Under the pieces are notes generated by a model. It saw only the letters and a program-made list of their open reading frames with translations, searched no databases and was not told the DNA's origin. Made by a program: the position numbers and the translations under genes. Shown in pieces: positions 18,089-28,018 of a DNA stretch of 64,000 bases (position 1 is its first letter; each line of letters begins with the position of its first letter). The DNA is from Comamonadaceae bacterium (GTDB lineage Bacteria; Pseudomonadota; Gammaproteobacteria; Burkholderiales; Burkholderiaceae_C): NCBI GenBank assembly GCA_030528485.1, contig JAUMYU010000004.1, positions 1-64,000 of the forward strand, read 5' to 3'.

Positions 18089-18727
18089 ATGCCCACCCAT
18101 CTCACCCATTTGCTGTACCTGCACGGCTTTCGCTCCTCGCCGCGCTCGCTCAAGGCCCGGCAAACCCAGGCGTGGTTTGCCCGGCGCCATCCCGATGTGG
18201 CCCTCGTCTGCCCGCAATTGCCGCCTTCGCCCCGGGCGGCGGGGGCGCTGATGCAGGGCATTGTGGCCGATTGGCCTGCGCACAGCATGGCGGTGATGGG
18301 GTCTTCGCTGGGCGGTTATTACGCCAGTTGGGTGGCGGCGCATTGGCCTTGCCCGGCGGTGCTGCTCAATCCCGCCGTGTATCCCGCGCGCGATCTGGCG
18401 GGGCAAATCGGCGCCCGCACGCATTGGCACGATCCGCAGCAAGCCTTTGATTTTCTGCCCGAGCACATCGACGAGCTGCACGCGCTGGACAGCCGCGCCG
18501 CCCCTGTGCGCGCGCCGCAAATGGCTTTGATCGCCAAGGGCGACGAGGTGCTGGACTGGCGCGAAATGGCCCGGCGCTACGCCCACGCCACCACCATCGT
18601 GCTCGAAGGCGGCGACCATGCGCTGAGCGACGATTTCCTGACCCACCTGCCCCGGCTGGGGGAGTTTCTCTACACCCTGGGGCGATCAGAAGGCTATTCG
18701 CCCTCCGTGCCCTCGCAAAAAATATAA
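18089..18727 (+). CDS. yqiA: YqiA/YcfP family alpha/beta hydrolase (esterase)
   Basis: A 212-aa alpha/beta-hydrolase. HLLYLHGFRSSPRSLKA gives the oxyanion region, VMGSSLGGYYASWVA the nucleophile elbow with Ser, then VLLNPAVYPARDL, and LIAKGDEVLDW and GGDHALSDDF supply the catalytic Asp and His. The plan matches YqiA esterase. The start MPTHLTHLLYLHG at 18089 is chosen over an upstream Met inside the VOC gene. Its last codons and TAA stop (18725-18727) lie in repeat element copy 5, so the C-terminus SPSVPSQKI has been reshaped by the repeat. Confidence 0.87.
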   Translation: MPTHLTHLLYLHGFRSSPRSLKARQTQAWFARRHPDVALVCPQLPPSPRAAGALMQGIVADWPAHSMAVMGSSLGGYYASWVAAHWPCPAVLLNPAVYPARDLAGQIGARTHWHDPQQAFDFLPEHIDELHALDSRAAPVRAPQMALIAKGDEVLDWREMARRYAHATTIVLEGGDHALSDDFLTHLPRLGEFLYTLGRSEGYSPSVPSQKI

Positions 18728-18798
18728 ATCAAAAGAAACAAAACATTGCCATTTCTGCAACTCTCATATAAACAATAATTTCTTTTGAATTGAAAAAA
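18721..18798 (-). repeat. Interspersed AT-rich element, copy 5
   Basis: Fills the space between convergent yqiA and the ABC permease gene. Begins TATAAATCAAAAGAAAC, core ATTGCCATTTCTGCAACT, ends ATTTCTTTTGAATTG. It provides the yqiA stop. Confidence 0.75.
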
Positions 18799-18799
18799 C

Positions 18800-20092
18800 T
18801 TACACCGGCGGCGACAGCCCATCGACCAGCGAGAGGCGGTAGGCGCGCCAGCCGGGCGCCAGGCTGGCCAGAAAGCCGGTGAGCAGCAGGCCCAGCAGCA
18901 TCCAGCCTTGCAAGGGGGTGACTTCGCCGAGGGTGACGATAAGGCCAAAACGCTCCAGCAGCCACGGCGCGGCGGCCAGCACCGCCAGCGCCAGCGCCAG
19001 CACGCCCAGCACGATGCCCGCGGCGGTGGTCAATGCGCCTTCAATCGCCAACAGCCCCACCACATGCCCGGGGCGCGCGCCCACGGCGCGCAGCACGGCC
19101 AGCTCGCGGCGGCGCTCGTTCAGCCCGGCCAGCACCACGGCCACCATGCCCAGCAGGCTGACAAAAGCCACCAGGGCGGACATGAGCAGCAGCGCACGCT
19201 CGCCCGTGCCGATCAGGCCCCACAGCTCATCAAGCGCCACGCCGGGCAGCACGGCCATCAGCGGTTCGCTGCGGTAGCTGTTGATTTGCCGCTGCACGGA
19301 AAACACCTGCGCGCGCGATTGCAGCCCCACCAGCACGGCGGTGACGTTGCGCGGGCGCAAGTCCATCTCGCGCACGGCTTGCGCGTCCACGTTTTTGCCG
19401 GGCATGCGCATGCCGCTGCGCCAGTCCACGTGCAGCGCCTCCATCGCCTCCAGGCTGATGTGGACGCTGCGATCCACCGGCGTGCCGGTGGGGGCGAGGA
19501 TGGCGGCGACGGCAAAAGGCTTGTCGTCGTGCTCGGTCAACTGGATGGGGCCTGCGCCGTGGCTGAGCACGATGCGCTGGCCGAGCTGGTAGCCCAACTG
19601 GCGCGCCACTTCGGCGCCCAGCACGGCGTCGTACAAATCGGCCCCGGCCAGCGGGTTGGCATCGGGCGGCAGCTTGGCCCGGCTCTCGCGCACTTGCAGT
19701 TTTTGGCGCTGGCCGTAGCGGAAGTGCTCGAAATACGCCGCGCTGGTGCCCACGACGGGAAAGCCCCGGTGCGAATCGCCCAGCGAGATGGGCACGACCC
19801 AATCGACGCCGCGCATGCCCTCGATGGCCTGCACACTGCTCCAGCGGATGTTGTTGGTGGCCGAGCCGATGCGAAACACCGAGTACAGCAGCAATTGCAC
19901 CGAGCCGGTGCGCGCGCCCACCACCAAATCGGTGCCGGAGATGGCCGAGGTAAAGCCGTTGCGCACATCGGTGCGGATGCGCTCGACGCCCAGCAGCATG
20001 AAGGTGGACAGGGCGATGGAGAAAACCGTCAACGCCAGGGTGAAGCGGCGATTCCACGCGCTTTGCCAGGCTAGGCGAAGCAGGGCGCTCAT
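18800..20092 (-). CDS. ABC transporter permease, FtsX/MacB type, of a zrg-like locus
   Basis: A 430-aa membrane protein: one N-terminal helix (about 16-35), a periplasmic domain of about 230 residues, then three helices with the FtsX signature ERRRELAVLRAVGARPGHV. The ATPase gene and a His-rich DUF2796 secreted protein lie upstream on the same strand. That trio matches the Vibrio ZrgABCDE zinc-uptake type locus as known from the literature, so a role in zinc handling is inferred rather than shown. A repeat element (20131-20212) separates it from the ATPase gene. Confidence 0.82.
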   Translation of the reverse strand: MSALLRLAWQSAWNRRFTLALTVFSIALSTFMLLGVERIRTDVRNGFTSAISGTDLVVGARTGSVQLLLYSVFRIGSATNNIRWSSVQAIEGMRGVDWVVPISLGDSHRGFPVVGTSAAYFEHFRYGQRQKLQVRESRAKLPPDANPLAGADLYDAVLGAEVARQLGYQLGQRIVLSHGAGPIQLTEHDDKPFAVAAILAPTGTPVDRSVHISLEAMEALHVDWRSGMRMPGKNVDAQAVREMDLRPRNVTAVLVGLQSRAQVFSVQRQINSYRSEPLMAVLPGVALDELWGLIGTGERALLLMSALVAFVSLLGMVAVVLAGLNERRRELAVLRAVGARPGHVVGLLAIEGALTTAAGIVLGVLALALAVLAAAPWLLERFGLIVTLGEVTPLQGWMLLGLLLTGFLASLAPGWRAYRLSLVDGLSPPV

Positions 20093-20130
20093 GGCTGGCC
20101 CTTTGGGCCACAGGGTAGCGGCGCCATTTT

Positions 20131-20212
20131 TATTTTACAAATTAAAGTAAAAATGTTTTTATTACTATGTTGCCTAAACATGGTTATTTTGTTTCCTTTT
20201 GATTTGTAATTT
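20131..20212 (+). repeat. Interspersed AT-rich element, copy 6
   Basis: Inside the presumed ATPase-permease operon. Begins ATTTTACAAATTAAAG, core TTGCCTAAACATGGTTAT, ends TTTCCTTTTGATTTGTAA. Confidence 0.8.
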
Positions 20213-20214
20213 TT

Positions 20215-20943
<729 letters not shown>

Positions 20944-21124
20944 GGGGCAATGGCCCTGGGTTGAACGGGCCGGGAGAATGTTGGCGGATGCGGATGCGCG
21001 GGGGCGCAGGGCTTGCGCCCCGGCCTCTGCCCTGCCCTGCCCTCTGCACTGTGCCCGGCCCTCTCCCGCAAGCCGGCGGACGGACGGGGGCACAGGCCGG
21101 GCAAAGAGGGCCTCACTCGAACGC

Positions 21125-21730
21125 TTACTTCCAGCTCACCTGCGTTTGGCCTGCCGAGAGCGTGCGGCGGAATTGCCCTTGGGGCAACGCGAGCTGCACT
21201 TCGATGGTGTGCACGCTGGCAAAACGCCTGGCCAGGTTCACTTCCAGAGATTGCAGGGCCTGGGGCTTGTCGCAGTGGAAGGTGTACTCGGCCTCCACAT
21301 CGCTGTGCACAGAGGCATGCTTGCCGTCTTTGGCGTGGCGGTGTTTGCCGTCTTTGTCGTGGTCATCGTCCATGTCATCGAAATCGACTTCGGCTTTTTT
21401 CAGCGTGCAGGCGGCCTCGGCATTGGCGCTCAGCGGGGCCTGTTTGAGCAGCGCCTGCCTGGCGGCGGCGACTTTTTGCTTTTCCTCGGCGGTGCGCGGC
21501 GCATATTCAAAGCCGACGATGTCGCTGGCCGAAACCTCCAATTGCACTTGCAGGGTTTTGCCGTCCACGGCCGCATCCAGGTGGGCGACGCCGTGGACGT
21601 GGGCGTGCTGGGCTTCGTGCTTGTCGTCATCGTGGTCGTGGTCATGGCCGTGGTCGCCGTGGGCCAGAGCCAGCCCGCACGCGGCTGCACAGGCCAAACC
21701 GACAAGGCTTCGGGAAAGAATGGAACGCAT
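21125..21730 (-). CDS. DUF2796 family secreted His-rich protein (ZrgA-like)
   Basis: A 201-aa periplasmic protein. A signal peptide covers about residues 1-23 with cleavage after LALA. It is followed directly by a His/Asp cluster HGDHGHDHDHDDD and a second cluster near residue 145 (DDDHDKDGKHRHAKDGKH), typical of zinc-binding periplasmic proteins. VHGVAHLDAAVDGKTLQV and the C-terminal SVHTIEVQLALPQGQFRR fit DUF2796. In Vibrio the homologue ZrgA is part of a zinc uptake system. It heads this three-gene set. No obvious Zur box was recognised in the 100 bp upstream. Confidence 0.82.
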   Translation of the reverse strand: MRSILSRSLVGLACAAACGLALAHGDHGHDHDHDDDKHEAQHAHVHGVAHLDAAVDGKTLQVQLEVSASDIVGFEYAPRTAEEKQKVAAARQALLKQAPLSANAEAACTLKKAEVDFDDMDDDHDKDGKHRHAKDGKHASVHSDVEAEYTFHCDKPQALQSLEVNLARRFASVHTIEVQLALPQGQFRRTLSAGQTQVSWK

Positions 21731-21828
21731 GGTGTTGTCCTCTCAACAAGATAAAACGCGATCATAAATGAGAGAGAAACATCATTAGGGCCAAATCCCA
21801 TCATGCCGCCGACTGCCAAATCATCAAA

Positions 21829-21905
21829 ATTACCAATCAAAGGAAATAAAACAACCTTGTTTCGGCAATACTGTAATCAAATTCAATTTATTTTGAAATG
21901 TAAAA
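21829..21905 (-). repeat. Interspersed AT-rich element, copy 7
   Basis: Between the DUF2796 gene and the helicase 3' end. Begins ATTACCAATCAAAGGAAAT, core AACCTTGTTTCGGCAATA, ends ATTTTGAAATGTAAAA. Copies 7 and 4 share their first 23 bases. Confidence 0.85.
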
Positions 21906-23954
21906 CTAATCCGGCTGCGGATTGCTGGCGCCCGCTGCGGCGGCCAGGCGGCGCACGGCTTCGGCAAAGTGGCTGGCGCTGCGCATGCGGGCCATGGGCG
22001 GCAGGCTGGCCAGCAGTTGGCGGCCATAGCCTTTTTGCAGCACGCGCGGGTCGCACAGGGCGAGAATGCCTTTGTCGGTTTCGGTGCGAATCAGCCGGCC
22101 CGCGCCTTGTTTGAGGGCGATGGCGGCCTCGGGCACGAACAGGCGCGCAAAGGCGCTTTCGCCTTGCTCCTCATAGCGGCGCGCGCGGGCCTGGATGAGC
22201 GGGTCGTGCGGCGGCGGGAAGGGCAGTTTGTCGATCACCACCAGTTGCAGCGCATCGCCGGGCACATCAAAGCCTTCCCAGAAGGTGGCCGAGGCCACCA
22301 GCACATGGCCTTTGCCGGGCGCGGGGTTGCGAAACAGCTCCATCAGCCGCTGTTTGGATTGCTCGCCCTGCACCAGCACTTCGATGTGTTCGCAAATCAG
22401 CAGGGCCTGGCGCAACGCCTGGCCGATGTGGTGCAGGGCCTTGAGCGTGGTGGTGAGCACCAGCGTGCGCCCGCCCAGCGCCTGCGCGCCCTGCGCGGCC
22501 AGCTCGGCCACGGCCTGACCGTGTTGCTGGACGTGCTTGGGATCGGGCATGTCGGCCGGCACGTACAGCATGGATTGGCGCGCGTAGTTGAACGGGCTGG
22601 GCACTTGCAGGATGCGCGCCTGCTCCAGCCCGCAGGCCTGGGTAAAGTGGCTCAGGCGCGCATCGGCGCCCAGCGTGGCGGAGGTGAAGATCCAGGCGCG
22701 GGCGCGGGCGGCATCGGCTGGCGCTTCAAAAGGGGCGTCAGCGTGGGCGTCCTGGGCGTCCAGGCCCCAATGGCTGCGCATGTCGTGGGCGATGTCCAGC
22801 GGGCTTTCGATCAGGCGCGCCAGTACGCCGCCCAGCTCCACCCAGCGCACCCGCCCCAGGCGCGGCGCGCCCTGGAACAACTGCGCTTTGTGCCAGTGCT
22901 GCAAGCAACGCTCGTGCAGGCGCGCCAGCTCGGGGGCGGAGGCGCTGACGCCTTGCAGGGCCAGGTTCAGCGCATGCAGCGCATCGGCCTGCGCTTGCAG
23001 GGCGGCTTGCCATTGCGCCGCGTCCACGCCTTCGGGCGCGGGGCCTAGCCAGGCCAGGCGTTGGTGGCTTTCCTCGCCCAGGCAGCGCACCCAGGCTTTG
23101 CAGGCTTCGTCCACCCCATAAACCAGTTGCGCCCAATCGCCCAGGCCGCGCGCCAGTTTGTTGCAGGTGCGCAGGGTTTCGCGCGCAAAGTCGTTCAATT
23201 GGGCGTTGCTCCACTGCTCGCCCAGGAAGTTCACGCCGGTTTCGTTGAATTGGTGGGCTTCGTCGATCACCGCCACGCGCACGCTGGGCAGCAGCTCGGC
23301 CATGCCGCTTTCACGCACTTGCAAATCGGCAAAAAAGAGGTGGTGGTTGATGACGACCAGATCGGCCGCCAGCGCCTGCTTGCGCGCCCGGTTGACGTGG
23401 CATTGGGCAAATTGCGGGCAGTGCGAGCCCAGGCAGTTCTCGCGCGTGGAGGTCACCAGCGGCAGATAGGGCGAGCGTTCCTGAAAGCCGGGCATCTCGC
23501 TCATGTCCCCCGTTTGCGTGGTGGCCGACCAGGTGCGCACCTGGCCGACCCAGCGCACCTGCGCGGCGCTGGCGCCATCGAGTTCGGACTCGGCCAATTC
23601 CAGCCGGTAAGGGCACAAATAGCTGCTGCGGCCTTTGAGCAGCGCCGCTTGCAAAGAGATGCCCAGGGCCTGGCGCAAAAAGGGCAAATCGCGCAGAAAA
23701 ATCTGGTCTTGCAGCGCCTTGGTGGCGGTGGAGACCAGCACCCGCTCGCCGCTGAGCAGCGCAGGCACCAGATAGGCAAAGGTTTTGCCCACGCCCGTGC
23801 CCGCCTCCACCGCCAGCGCGCCGCCTTGCTCGATCGCCTCGCCCACGGCCAGCGCCATTGCCGTCTGCCCCTGGCGGGCTTTGAAGCGCGGGTTGGCCTG
23901 CGCCAGCGCGCCGCCATCGGCAAAGGTGCTCTCTATCAGCGCGTGCAGTTCCAT
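21906..23954 (-). CDS. ATP-dependent DNA helicase, DinG/YoaA family
   Basis: A 682-aa XPD-like superfamily 2 helicase. Walker A is in AVEAGTGVGKTFAYLVPAL (about 48-66), motif Ia is VLVSTATKALQDQIF, and the DEAH box is VAVIDEAHQFNETG. Fe-S cluster cysteines lie between (YLCPYRLEL, then NCLGSHCPQFAQC). C-terminal motifs include VLVASATFWEGFDVPG and IKQ/ALKQGAGRLIRTETDKG. No exonuclease domain is present, as in YoaA and Gram-negative DinG. The enzyme unwinds 5'-tailed duplexes, R-loops or D-loops in DNA repair. Start at 23952-23954. The stop abuts repeat element copy 7. Confidence 0.9.
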   Translation of the reverse strand: MELHALIESTFADGGALAQANPRFKARQGQTAMALAVGEAIEQGGALAVEAGTGVGKTFAYLVPALLSGERVLVSTATKALQDQIFLRDLPFLRQALGISLQAALLKGRSSYLCPYRLELAESELDGASAAQVRWVGQVRTWSATTQTGDMSEMPGFQERSPYLPLVTSTRENCLGSHCPQFAQCHVNRARKQALAADLVVINHHLFFADLQVRESGMAELLPSVRVAVIDEAHQFNETGVNFLGEQWSNAQLNDFARETLRTCNKLARGLGDWAQLVYGVDEACKAWVRCLGEESHQRLAWLGPAPEGVDAAQWQAALQAQADALHALNLALQGVSASAPELARLHERCLQHWHKAQLFQGAPRLGRVRWVELGGVLARLIESPLDIAHDMRSHWGLDAQDAHADAPFEAPADAARARAWIFTSATLGADARLSHFTQACGLEQARILQVPSPFNYARQSMLYVPADMPDPKHVQQHGQAVAELAAQGAQALGGRTLVLTTTLKALHHIGQALRQALLICEHIEVLVQGEQSKQRLMELFRNPAPGKGHVLVASATFWEGFDVPGDALQLVVIDKLPFPPPHDPLIQARARRYEEQGESAFARLFVPEAAIALKQGAGRLIRTETDKGILALCDPRVLQKGYGRQLLASLPPMARMRSASHFAEAVRRLAAAAGASNPQPD

Positions 23955-23992
23955 GCAGCCTCACACATTCCAAGTCCGGGCGCGCGTCCGGC

Positions 23993-24313
23993 TCAATCCA
24001 GGCCCGCGCGTTGCAACAGCGCCCGCCAGATGGCGCGCTGCTCCGCCGCGCTGGCGCTGCCCCAGCGGGCGATTTCGGCCAACTGGCGGTAGCACCCCTG
24101 GCAGTGCGCAGGCCCTGGCCCATCGGCCCCGGTCATGGCGCAGATGCGGATGCAGGGCGAAGGCGGGGCTTTGGGCGCGTTTTCTTGCAGCAAGCCTTGC
24201 GCCTGCACCGCGCGGGCCAGGCGCGCCAGCGCCCTGGGGGGGCGCTCTGGGCATGCAACAGGGCATGCCGGGACGGAAGATGCGGTGTCGGGCGGTTGCG
24301 GCATGGCGGTCAT
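23993..24313 (-). CDS. DUF1289 domain-containing protein
   Basis: A 106-aa protein ending with the DUF1289 pattern. SPCIRICAM, then HCQGCYRQLAEIARWGSAS form a Cys4 metal-binding-like motif, followed by ERRAIW-type AEQRAIWRAL. Function unknown; the family often lies beside fumarylacetoacetase-like, helicase or tRNA-processing genes. The start at 24311-24313 (MTAMPQPPD) or at 24302-24304 is possible. The N-terminal 50 residues are Pro/Ala-rich and poorly conserved. It is adjacent to the helicase gene with 38 bp between, probably the same transcript. Confidence 0.85.
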   Translation of the reverse strand: MTAMPQPPDTASSVPACPVACPERPPRALARLARAVQAQGLLQENAPKAPPSPCIRICAMTGADGPGPAHCQGCYRQLAEIARWGSASAAEQRAIWRALLQRAGLD

Positions 24314-24439
24314 CGGCGCATTGTGGCTTGGCGGCTGCGAAACCACTGCATACGTCCAGAAACATCTGCAGAGGCTTCTCTGGAGAGATTCATAATCGCG
24401 CCAACATCCAAAAAAACCTGATTTTTGCCCATTACGCCT

Positions 24440-25246
24440 ATGCCGCAATACAAACTGACCGCAGCCACTGGCTTGCACAAAGGCGATCGCCAATACCAAC
24501 AAGACCAGGTCGCCATTCTTCAACATCCGCGCGTGGCCGAATGCGTGCTGGGCGTGGTCGCGGACGGCATGGGCGGGCGCAGTGGCGGGCGCAAGGCGGC
24601 CGATCAGGTGCTGCTGAGCGCGCGGCAATTGTTCGAGCGTTTTGACCCCAATGCGGACGATCCCAGGCAGTTTCTGCAAAACATCGTCAAGGAATCGCAC
24701 CTGGTGATCCGCCTGACGGCCGTATCTGCCGAGCAAGAGCCGCACAGCACGGTAGCGGCGTTTCTAACGCTGCCATCGGGCCAATGCCACTGGGTGCATG
24801 CGGGCGACTCGCGCATTTACCACTTCCAGTGGGGGCGCATGGTGTTTCGCACCAAAGACCATTCCTACGTGCAATCGCTCATCGATTGCGGCGAAATCAC
24901 CGAGGAGGAGGCCGTGGGCCACCCCAACTCCAACGTGCTGGTGGGCTGCCTGGGCAGCGAGGCCGATCCGCCCGCCTCGTTTCACGTCATCGGCCAATTG
25001 GATGTGGGCGACGTCATCATCGCGTGCAGCGACGGCCTGTGGGCGTATTTCACCCCGCAGGAATTGGGGCAGACCATGCAAATGCTCGGCGCGCGCGATG
25101 CCGCCATGTTCCTGGTCAACAAAGCGCGCGAACGGGCCAACGGCGGGGGCGACAACATCTCCATCGCCATTCTCAAAGTCGAGCCGCTGGCGACGCCTGC
25201 CCAGGAGGGGCCAGCCTCACTTTTCAAGAACGACGTGCTGACGTGA
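24440..25246 (+). CDS. PP2C-family serine/threonine protein phosphatase
   Basis: A 268-aa Mn/Mg-dependent phosphatase. Motifs in order: [12 protein letters not shown] (first metal-binding Asp), [16 protein letters not shown] (second), [63 protein letters not shown] and [11 protein letters not shown]. All catalytic acidic residues of the Stp1/PphA type appear intact. ATG at 24440 ([11 protein letters not shown]) is preferred over a TTG five codons upstream. No partner Ser/Thr kinase lies in this window. The final residues [12 protein letters not shown] are unconserved. Confidence 0.9.
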   Translation: MPQYKLTAATGLHKGDRQYQQDQVAILQHPRVAECVLGVVADGMGGRSGGRKAADQVLLSARQLFERFDPNADDPRQFLQNIVKESHLVIRLTAVSAEQEPHSTVAAFLTLPSGQCHWVHAGDSRIYHFQWGRMVFRTKDHSYVQSLIDCGEITEEEAVGHPNSNVLVGCLGSEADPPASFHVIGQLDVGDVIIACSDGLWAYFTPQELGQTMQMLGARDAAMFLVNKARERANGGGDNISIAILKVEPLATPAQEGPASLFKNDVLT

Positions 25247-25359
25247 CCTGCGCCGCGGGCGGGCAATCGTGCGATAATCGCCCGTTTTGTGCGCTAAGTG
25301 CTGCGGCAATGGGTGTCGCATGTGGCTGGCGCGAGGTTCTTGCCCTTAGAAGGACGGCC

Positions 25360-25617
25360 ATGAAAGAAGGCATTCACCCCGATTACCGCGAAGTTCTGTT
25401 CGTGGATCTCTCCAACGGTTTCAAGTTCGTGACGCGTTCGTGCGTGCCCACGAAAGAAACCGGCCAAACCGATGATGGCCGCGAGCTGCCGCTGTTCAAG
25501 CTCGATACTTCCAGCGAATCCCACCCCTTCTACACCGGCACGCAAAAGTCGGTGGACAACATGGGCGGTCGCGTCGAGAAGTTCCGCAACCGTTTCGGCA
25601 AGGTTGGCCTCAAGTAA
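25360..25617 (+). CDS. rpmE2: 50S ribosomal protein L31 type B
   Basis: An 85-aa ribosomal protein starting [20 protein letters not shown], then FVTRSCVPT and [21 protein letters not shown]. It lacks the CxxC zinc-ribbon of the primary L31 and so belongs to the zinc-independent paralogue type, often induced under zinc limitation. The RBS AGAAGGA precedes the ATG. A strong terminator and a repeat element follow. About 110 bp upstream include a GATAAT-like -10 (25273-25278). Confidence 0.95.
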   Translation: MKEGIHPDYREVLFVDLSNGFKFVTRSCVPTKETGQTDDGRELPLFKLDTSSESHPFYTGTQKSVDNMGGRVEKFRNRFGKVGLK

Positions 25618-25647
25618 GCCAATGCAGGGCTGCCTCACGGCAGCGAC

Positions 25648-25700
25648 CCAACAAAAAAGCAGCGCGGCGATTGTGCCCCGCTGCTTTTTTGTTGGCTTTT
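25648..25700 (+). terminator. Intrinsic terminator of rpmE2
   Basis: A perfect 17-bp inverted repeat CCAACAAAAAAGCAGCG / CGCTGCTTTTTTGTTGG with a 14-nt loop, then CTTTT. The A- and T-runs on either side make it bidirectional. Confidence 0.9.
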
Positions 25701-25725
25701 CCTGAGCATTCTGCCGGAGCAAAAT

Positions 25726-25805
25726 AATTTCAAATCAAAAGAAAAACCTATTCATGCCCATCAAGCCAAAACAGGTTTGTTTTATTTCCTATTGATCGAT
25801 AAAAA
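25726..25805 (+). repeat. Interspersed AT-rich element, copy 8
   Basis: Lies between the rpmE2 terminator and a second hairpin at 25813. Begins AATTTCAAATCAAAAG, core AAGCCAAAACAGG, ends TTTCCTATTGATCGATAAA. Confidence 0.8.
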
Positions 25806-25812
25806 CAAACGG

Positions 25813-25852
25813 AAGCCCTTGCCGGCCCACACCGGGGCCAGCAAGGGCTTTT
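25813..25852. terminator. Terminator hairpin downstream of the ankyrin-repeat gene
   Basis: AAGCCCTTGC...GCAAGGGCTT with an inner GGCCC/GGGCC stem and T-run on the plus side. It lies 49 bp after the minus-strand ankyrin gene stop. On the minus strand the tail is CCGTTTGTTTTT, so function in that direction is plausible. Confidence 0.65.
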
Positions 25853-25900
25853 GCATGGAGCGCGCTGCGCATGACCGCGCAGGGCCTCAGCGGCAGCGCA

Positions 25901-26701
25901 TCATTGGAGCGGGGCAGCGGGCGGGGCTTGACTACCTTGCATGCGGCGCTGGCGCACCTGTTCTTCGTAGCGCGCCAGCTCCTGCGCCAGGCGCTCGCGG
26001 CCTGCGCGTTTGGCGAAATCCACCGCCGTCAGGCCCAACTGGTTTTTCATCAGTGGATCGGCGTCGGATTCCATCAGCAGGCGCACCACGCCTTCGGTGC
26101 CGTACTGCGCGGCCATCATCAAGGGTGTGGTGCCGTTGGGGGATTGGGCATCGATAAAGGCGTGCTTTTCCAGCAGAAAGTCGGTGATGCGCACCTGCTC
26201 GTCCGAGGTGCCAGCAGCGGCGTAGTGCAGCGGCGTCCACAGCGGTTTATTGACGTGTGCGCCTTGGCGCTCCAGGCGCACCACGGCATCCCTGTGGCCG
26301 CGAATGGCGGCGATCATCAGCGGGCTTTCGTCGTGGGCGTTGCGAAATTCCACGTTGGTGCGCGCCGAGGCCATCAAGGCATCGAAGGCGCGCAGGCTGC
26401 CCAACTGCAAGGCCAGCACCATCGGCGTTTGCCCTTTGGCATCACGCACGTTGGGGTCCATGCCGCGCTCCAGCAAACGGGTGACGGCGCTGGCGTTGTC
26501 GCGCGTGACGGCAACGAACAGCTCGCTGCTTTGCCCCTCGGCGCGGTTGGCCGCTTGCGATGGCGCGGCCTGTGCGCTCGATGGCTGAGGGCCGCCGGGG
26601 CGGGTCTGGCCCCATGCGGGATGGGGTAGCGCCGTCAACATCGTCAGCAGCGCCAGTGCGGCGGCCCCGAGGGGATTGATCCAGGTGCGCAGGGGTTTCA
26701 T
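25901..26701 (-). CDS. Ankyrin-repeat periplasmic protein
   Basis: A 266-aa protein with a signal peptide (residues 1-31, cleavage near AWGQ), a Gln/Ala-rich linker, and five ankyrin-like repeats from about 60 to 245. Recognisable units include GMDPNVRDAKGQTPMVLAL, THE-like NAHDESPLMIAAIRGHRDAV, TPLHYAAAGTSD and DAQSPNGTTPLMMAAQYG. It is the last gene of the mltG-tmk-holB-pilZ-tatD cluster and overlaps tatD by ATGA. Ankyrin repeats bind proteins; the partner is unknown. Confidence 0.87.
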   Translation of the reverse strand: MKPLRTWINPLGAAALALLTMLTALPHPAWGQTRPGGPQPSSAQAAPSQAANRAEGQSSELFVAVTRDNASAVTRLLERGMDPNVRDAKGQTPMVLALQLGSLRAFDALMASARTNVEFRNAHDESPLMIAAIRGHRDAVVRLERQGAHVNKPLWTPLHYAAAGTSDEQVRITDFLLEKHAFIDAQSPNGTTPLMMAAQYGTEGVVRLLMESDADPLMKNQLGLTAVDFAKRAGRERLAQELARYEEQVRQRRMQGSQAPPAAPLQ

Positions 26702-27507
26702 GGCGCATCGACTCCACGGAAAAGGGTTTTGAAATTGCGGCTGGTGGCTTCGCCCAGCGCCTGGGGCGTGATGTTACGCAACTGGGCGATGTGCTGGCCG
26801 ACGTGGGCGACGTAGGCCGGTTCGTTGGTTTTGCCGCGATGGGGTACGGGCGCGAGGTAGGGGCTGTCGGTTTCGATCAGCAGGCGATCCAGCGGCACAA
26901 AGCGCGCGCTTTCATGCACGGCGTGGGCGTTTTTGAAGGTGACGATGCCGGAGAAGGAGACGTAATAGCCCAAATCCAGCACTTGCCGCGCCGCGGCCAC
27001 GTCTTCCACAAAGCAATGGAACACGCCGCCAGCGAGGTTGCCCGCGCCATCTTCGCCCTCCTCGCGCAGGATACGCAGGGTGTCAGCGGTGCTGTCGCGG
27101 GTGTGGATGACCAGCGGCTTGCGCACCTGGCGCGCCGCGCGGATGTGGGTGCGAAAGCGATCGCGCTGCCACTGCATGTCGGCAATGGTGCGCCCGCCTT
27201 TGCGGCCGGGCATGTCGTAATAGTCCAGCCCCGTCTCGCCCAGGCCCACCACGCGCGGGCGCTGGGCCAGCGCCACCAGCGTGGCCAGGTCAGGCTCGGT
27301 CACGCCTTCGTTGTCGGGATGCACGCCGACGGTGCACCAGAAGTTGTCGTTCTCCAGCGCCAGGGCGTGCACGCGCTCGAACTCCTCCAGCGTGGTGCAA
27401 ATGCACAGCGCGGCATCGACCTGGGCTTGTTGCATGGCTTGGCGAATGCGCGGCACCTGGTCGTGCAGCTCGGCAAAACTGAGATGGCAGTGGGAATCGA
27501 CGTACAT
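26698..27507 (-). CDS. TatD family DNase (TIM-barrel metal hydrolase)
   Basis: A 269-aa enzyme starting MYVDSHCHLSFAELHDQ with the HxH metal-binding pair, then GVHPDNEG, VGLGETGLDYY with the metal Glu, PLVIHTRDSTADTLRIL, GGVFHCFVEDVAAA and LLIETDSPYLAPVPHRGKTNEP. TatD proteins are 3'-5' DNA exonucleases or related hydrolases; despite the name they are not part of Tat export. The Met at 27505-27507 is chosen because the upstream extension is not conserved. It lies between pilZ and the ankyrin gene. Confidence 0.93.
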   Translation of the reverse strand: MYVDSHCHLSFAELHDQVPRIRQAMQQAQVDAALCICTTLEEFERVHALALENDNFWCTVGVHPDNEGVTEPDLATLVALAQRPRVVGLGETGLDYYDMPGRKGGRTIADMQWQRDRFRTHIRAARQVRKPLVIHTRDSTADTLRILREEGEDGAGNLAGGVFHCFVEDVAAARQVLDLGYYVSFSGIVTFKNAHAVHESARFVPLDRLLIETDSPYLAPVPHRGKTNEPAYVAHVGQHIAQLRNITPQALGEATSRNFKTLFRGVDAP

Positions 27508-27600
27508 GAAAAGCGGAAAAACGCAGCAGAGCAGCCGAAGCTGCTCTGGGGGGAGGGGATGGCCCACGCAGGCACGCGGGCATCGGCGCGAAGGGGGAAA

Positions 27601-27972
27601 TTACACCGTGTGGGTGGGCCGGTCAGAGGTCAGTGCAGCGCCCAGCCGGTTTTCAATCTTGGTGCGTAGCTCGGACGATTTGTCGTCCGCCGGGAAGCGC
27701 ACGCCCACGCCCCGCACCCGCCCGCCCGAGGCGCCCGAAGGGGTAATCCAGGCCACGGTGCCTGCAATGGCGTATTTCTTGGGATCGTCGGGCAGCGTCA
27801 GCATGACGAAGATGCTGTCGCCCATCTGGTAATCGCGCTCGGTGGGCACGAAGATGCCGCCCTCTTTGAACAGCGGGATGTACGAGGCGTACAGCGCCGC
27901 TTTTTCCTTGATGTTGAGCTGGATGACGCTGGGGCGCGCGGCGGTTTTGGGGGCGTCTTCGGTGGCGGACAT
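27601..27972 (-). CDS. pilZ: PilZ domain protein (type IV pilus / c-di-GMP-type)
   Basis: A 123-aa protein of the PilZ family as found between holB and tatD. Typical phrases are VIQLNIKEKAALYASYIPLF, GGIFVPTERDYQMGDSIFVMLTLPDD, VAWITPSGASGGRVRGVGVRF. The RxxxR and D/NxSxxG c-di-GMP motifs are not obvious, as in the original PilZ needed for type IV pilus assembly. Its position holB-pilZ-tatD is strongly conserved in betaproteobacteria and Pseudomonas. Confidence 0.9.
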   Translation of the reverse strand: MSATEDAPKTAARPSVIQLNIKEKAALYASYIPLFKEGGIFVPTERDYQMGDSIFVMLTLPDDPKKYAIAGTVAWITPSGASGGRVRGVGVRFPADDKSSELRTKIENRLGAALTSDRPTHTV

Positions 27973-28018
27973 GGTGTTGCTGGTATTGGTAGAAGTTGGA
28001 AAGGCCGGGGGCGCTCAC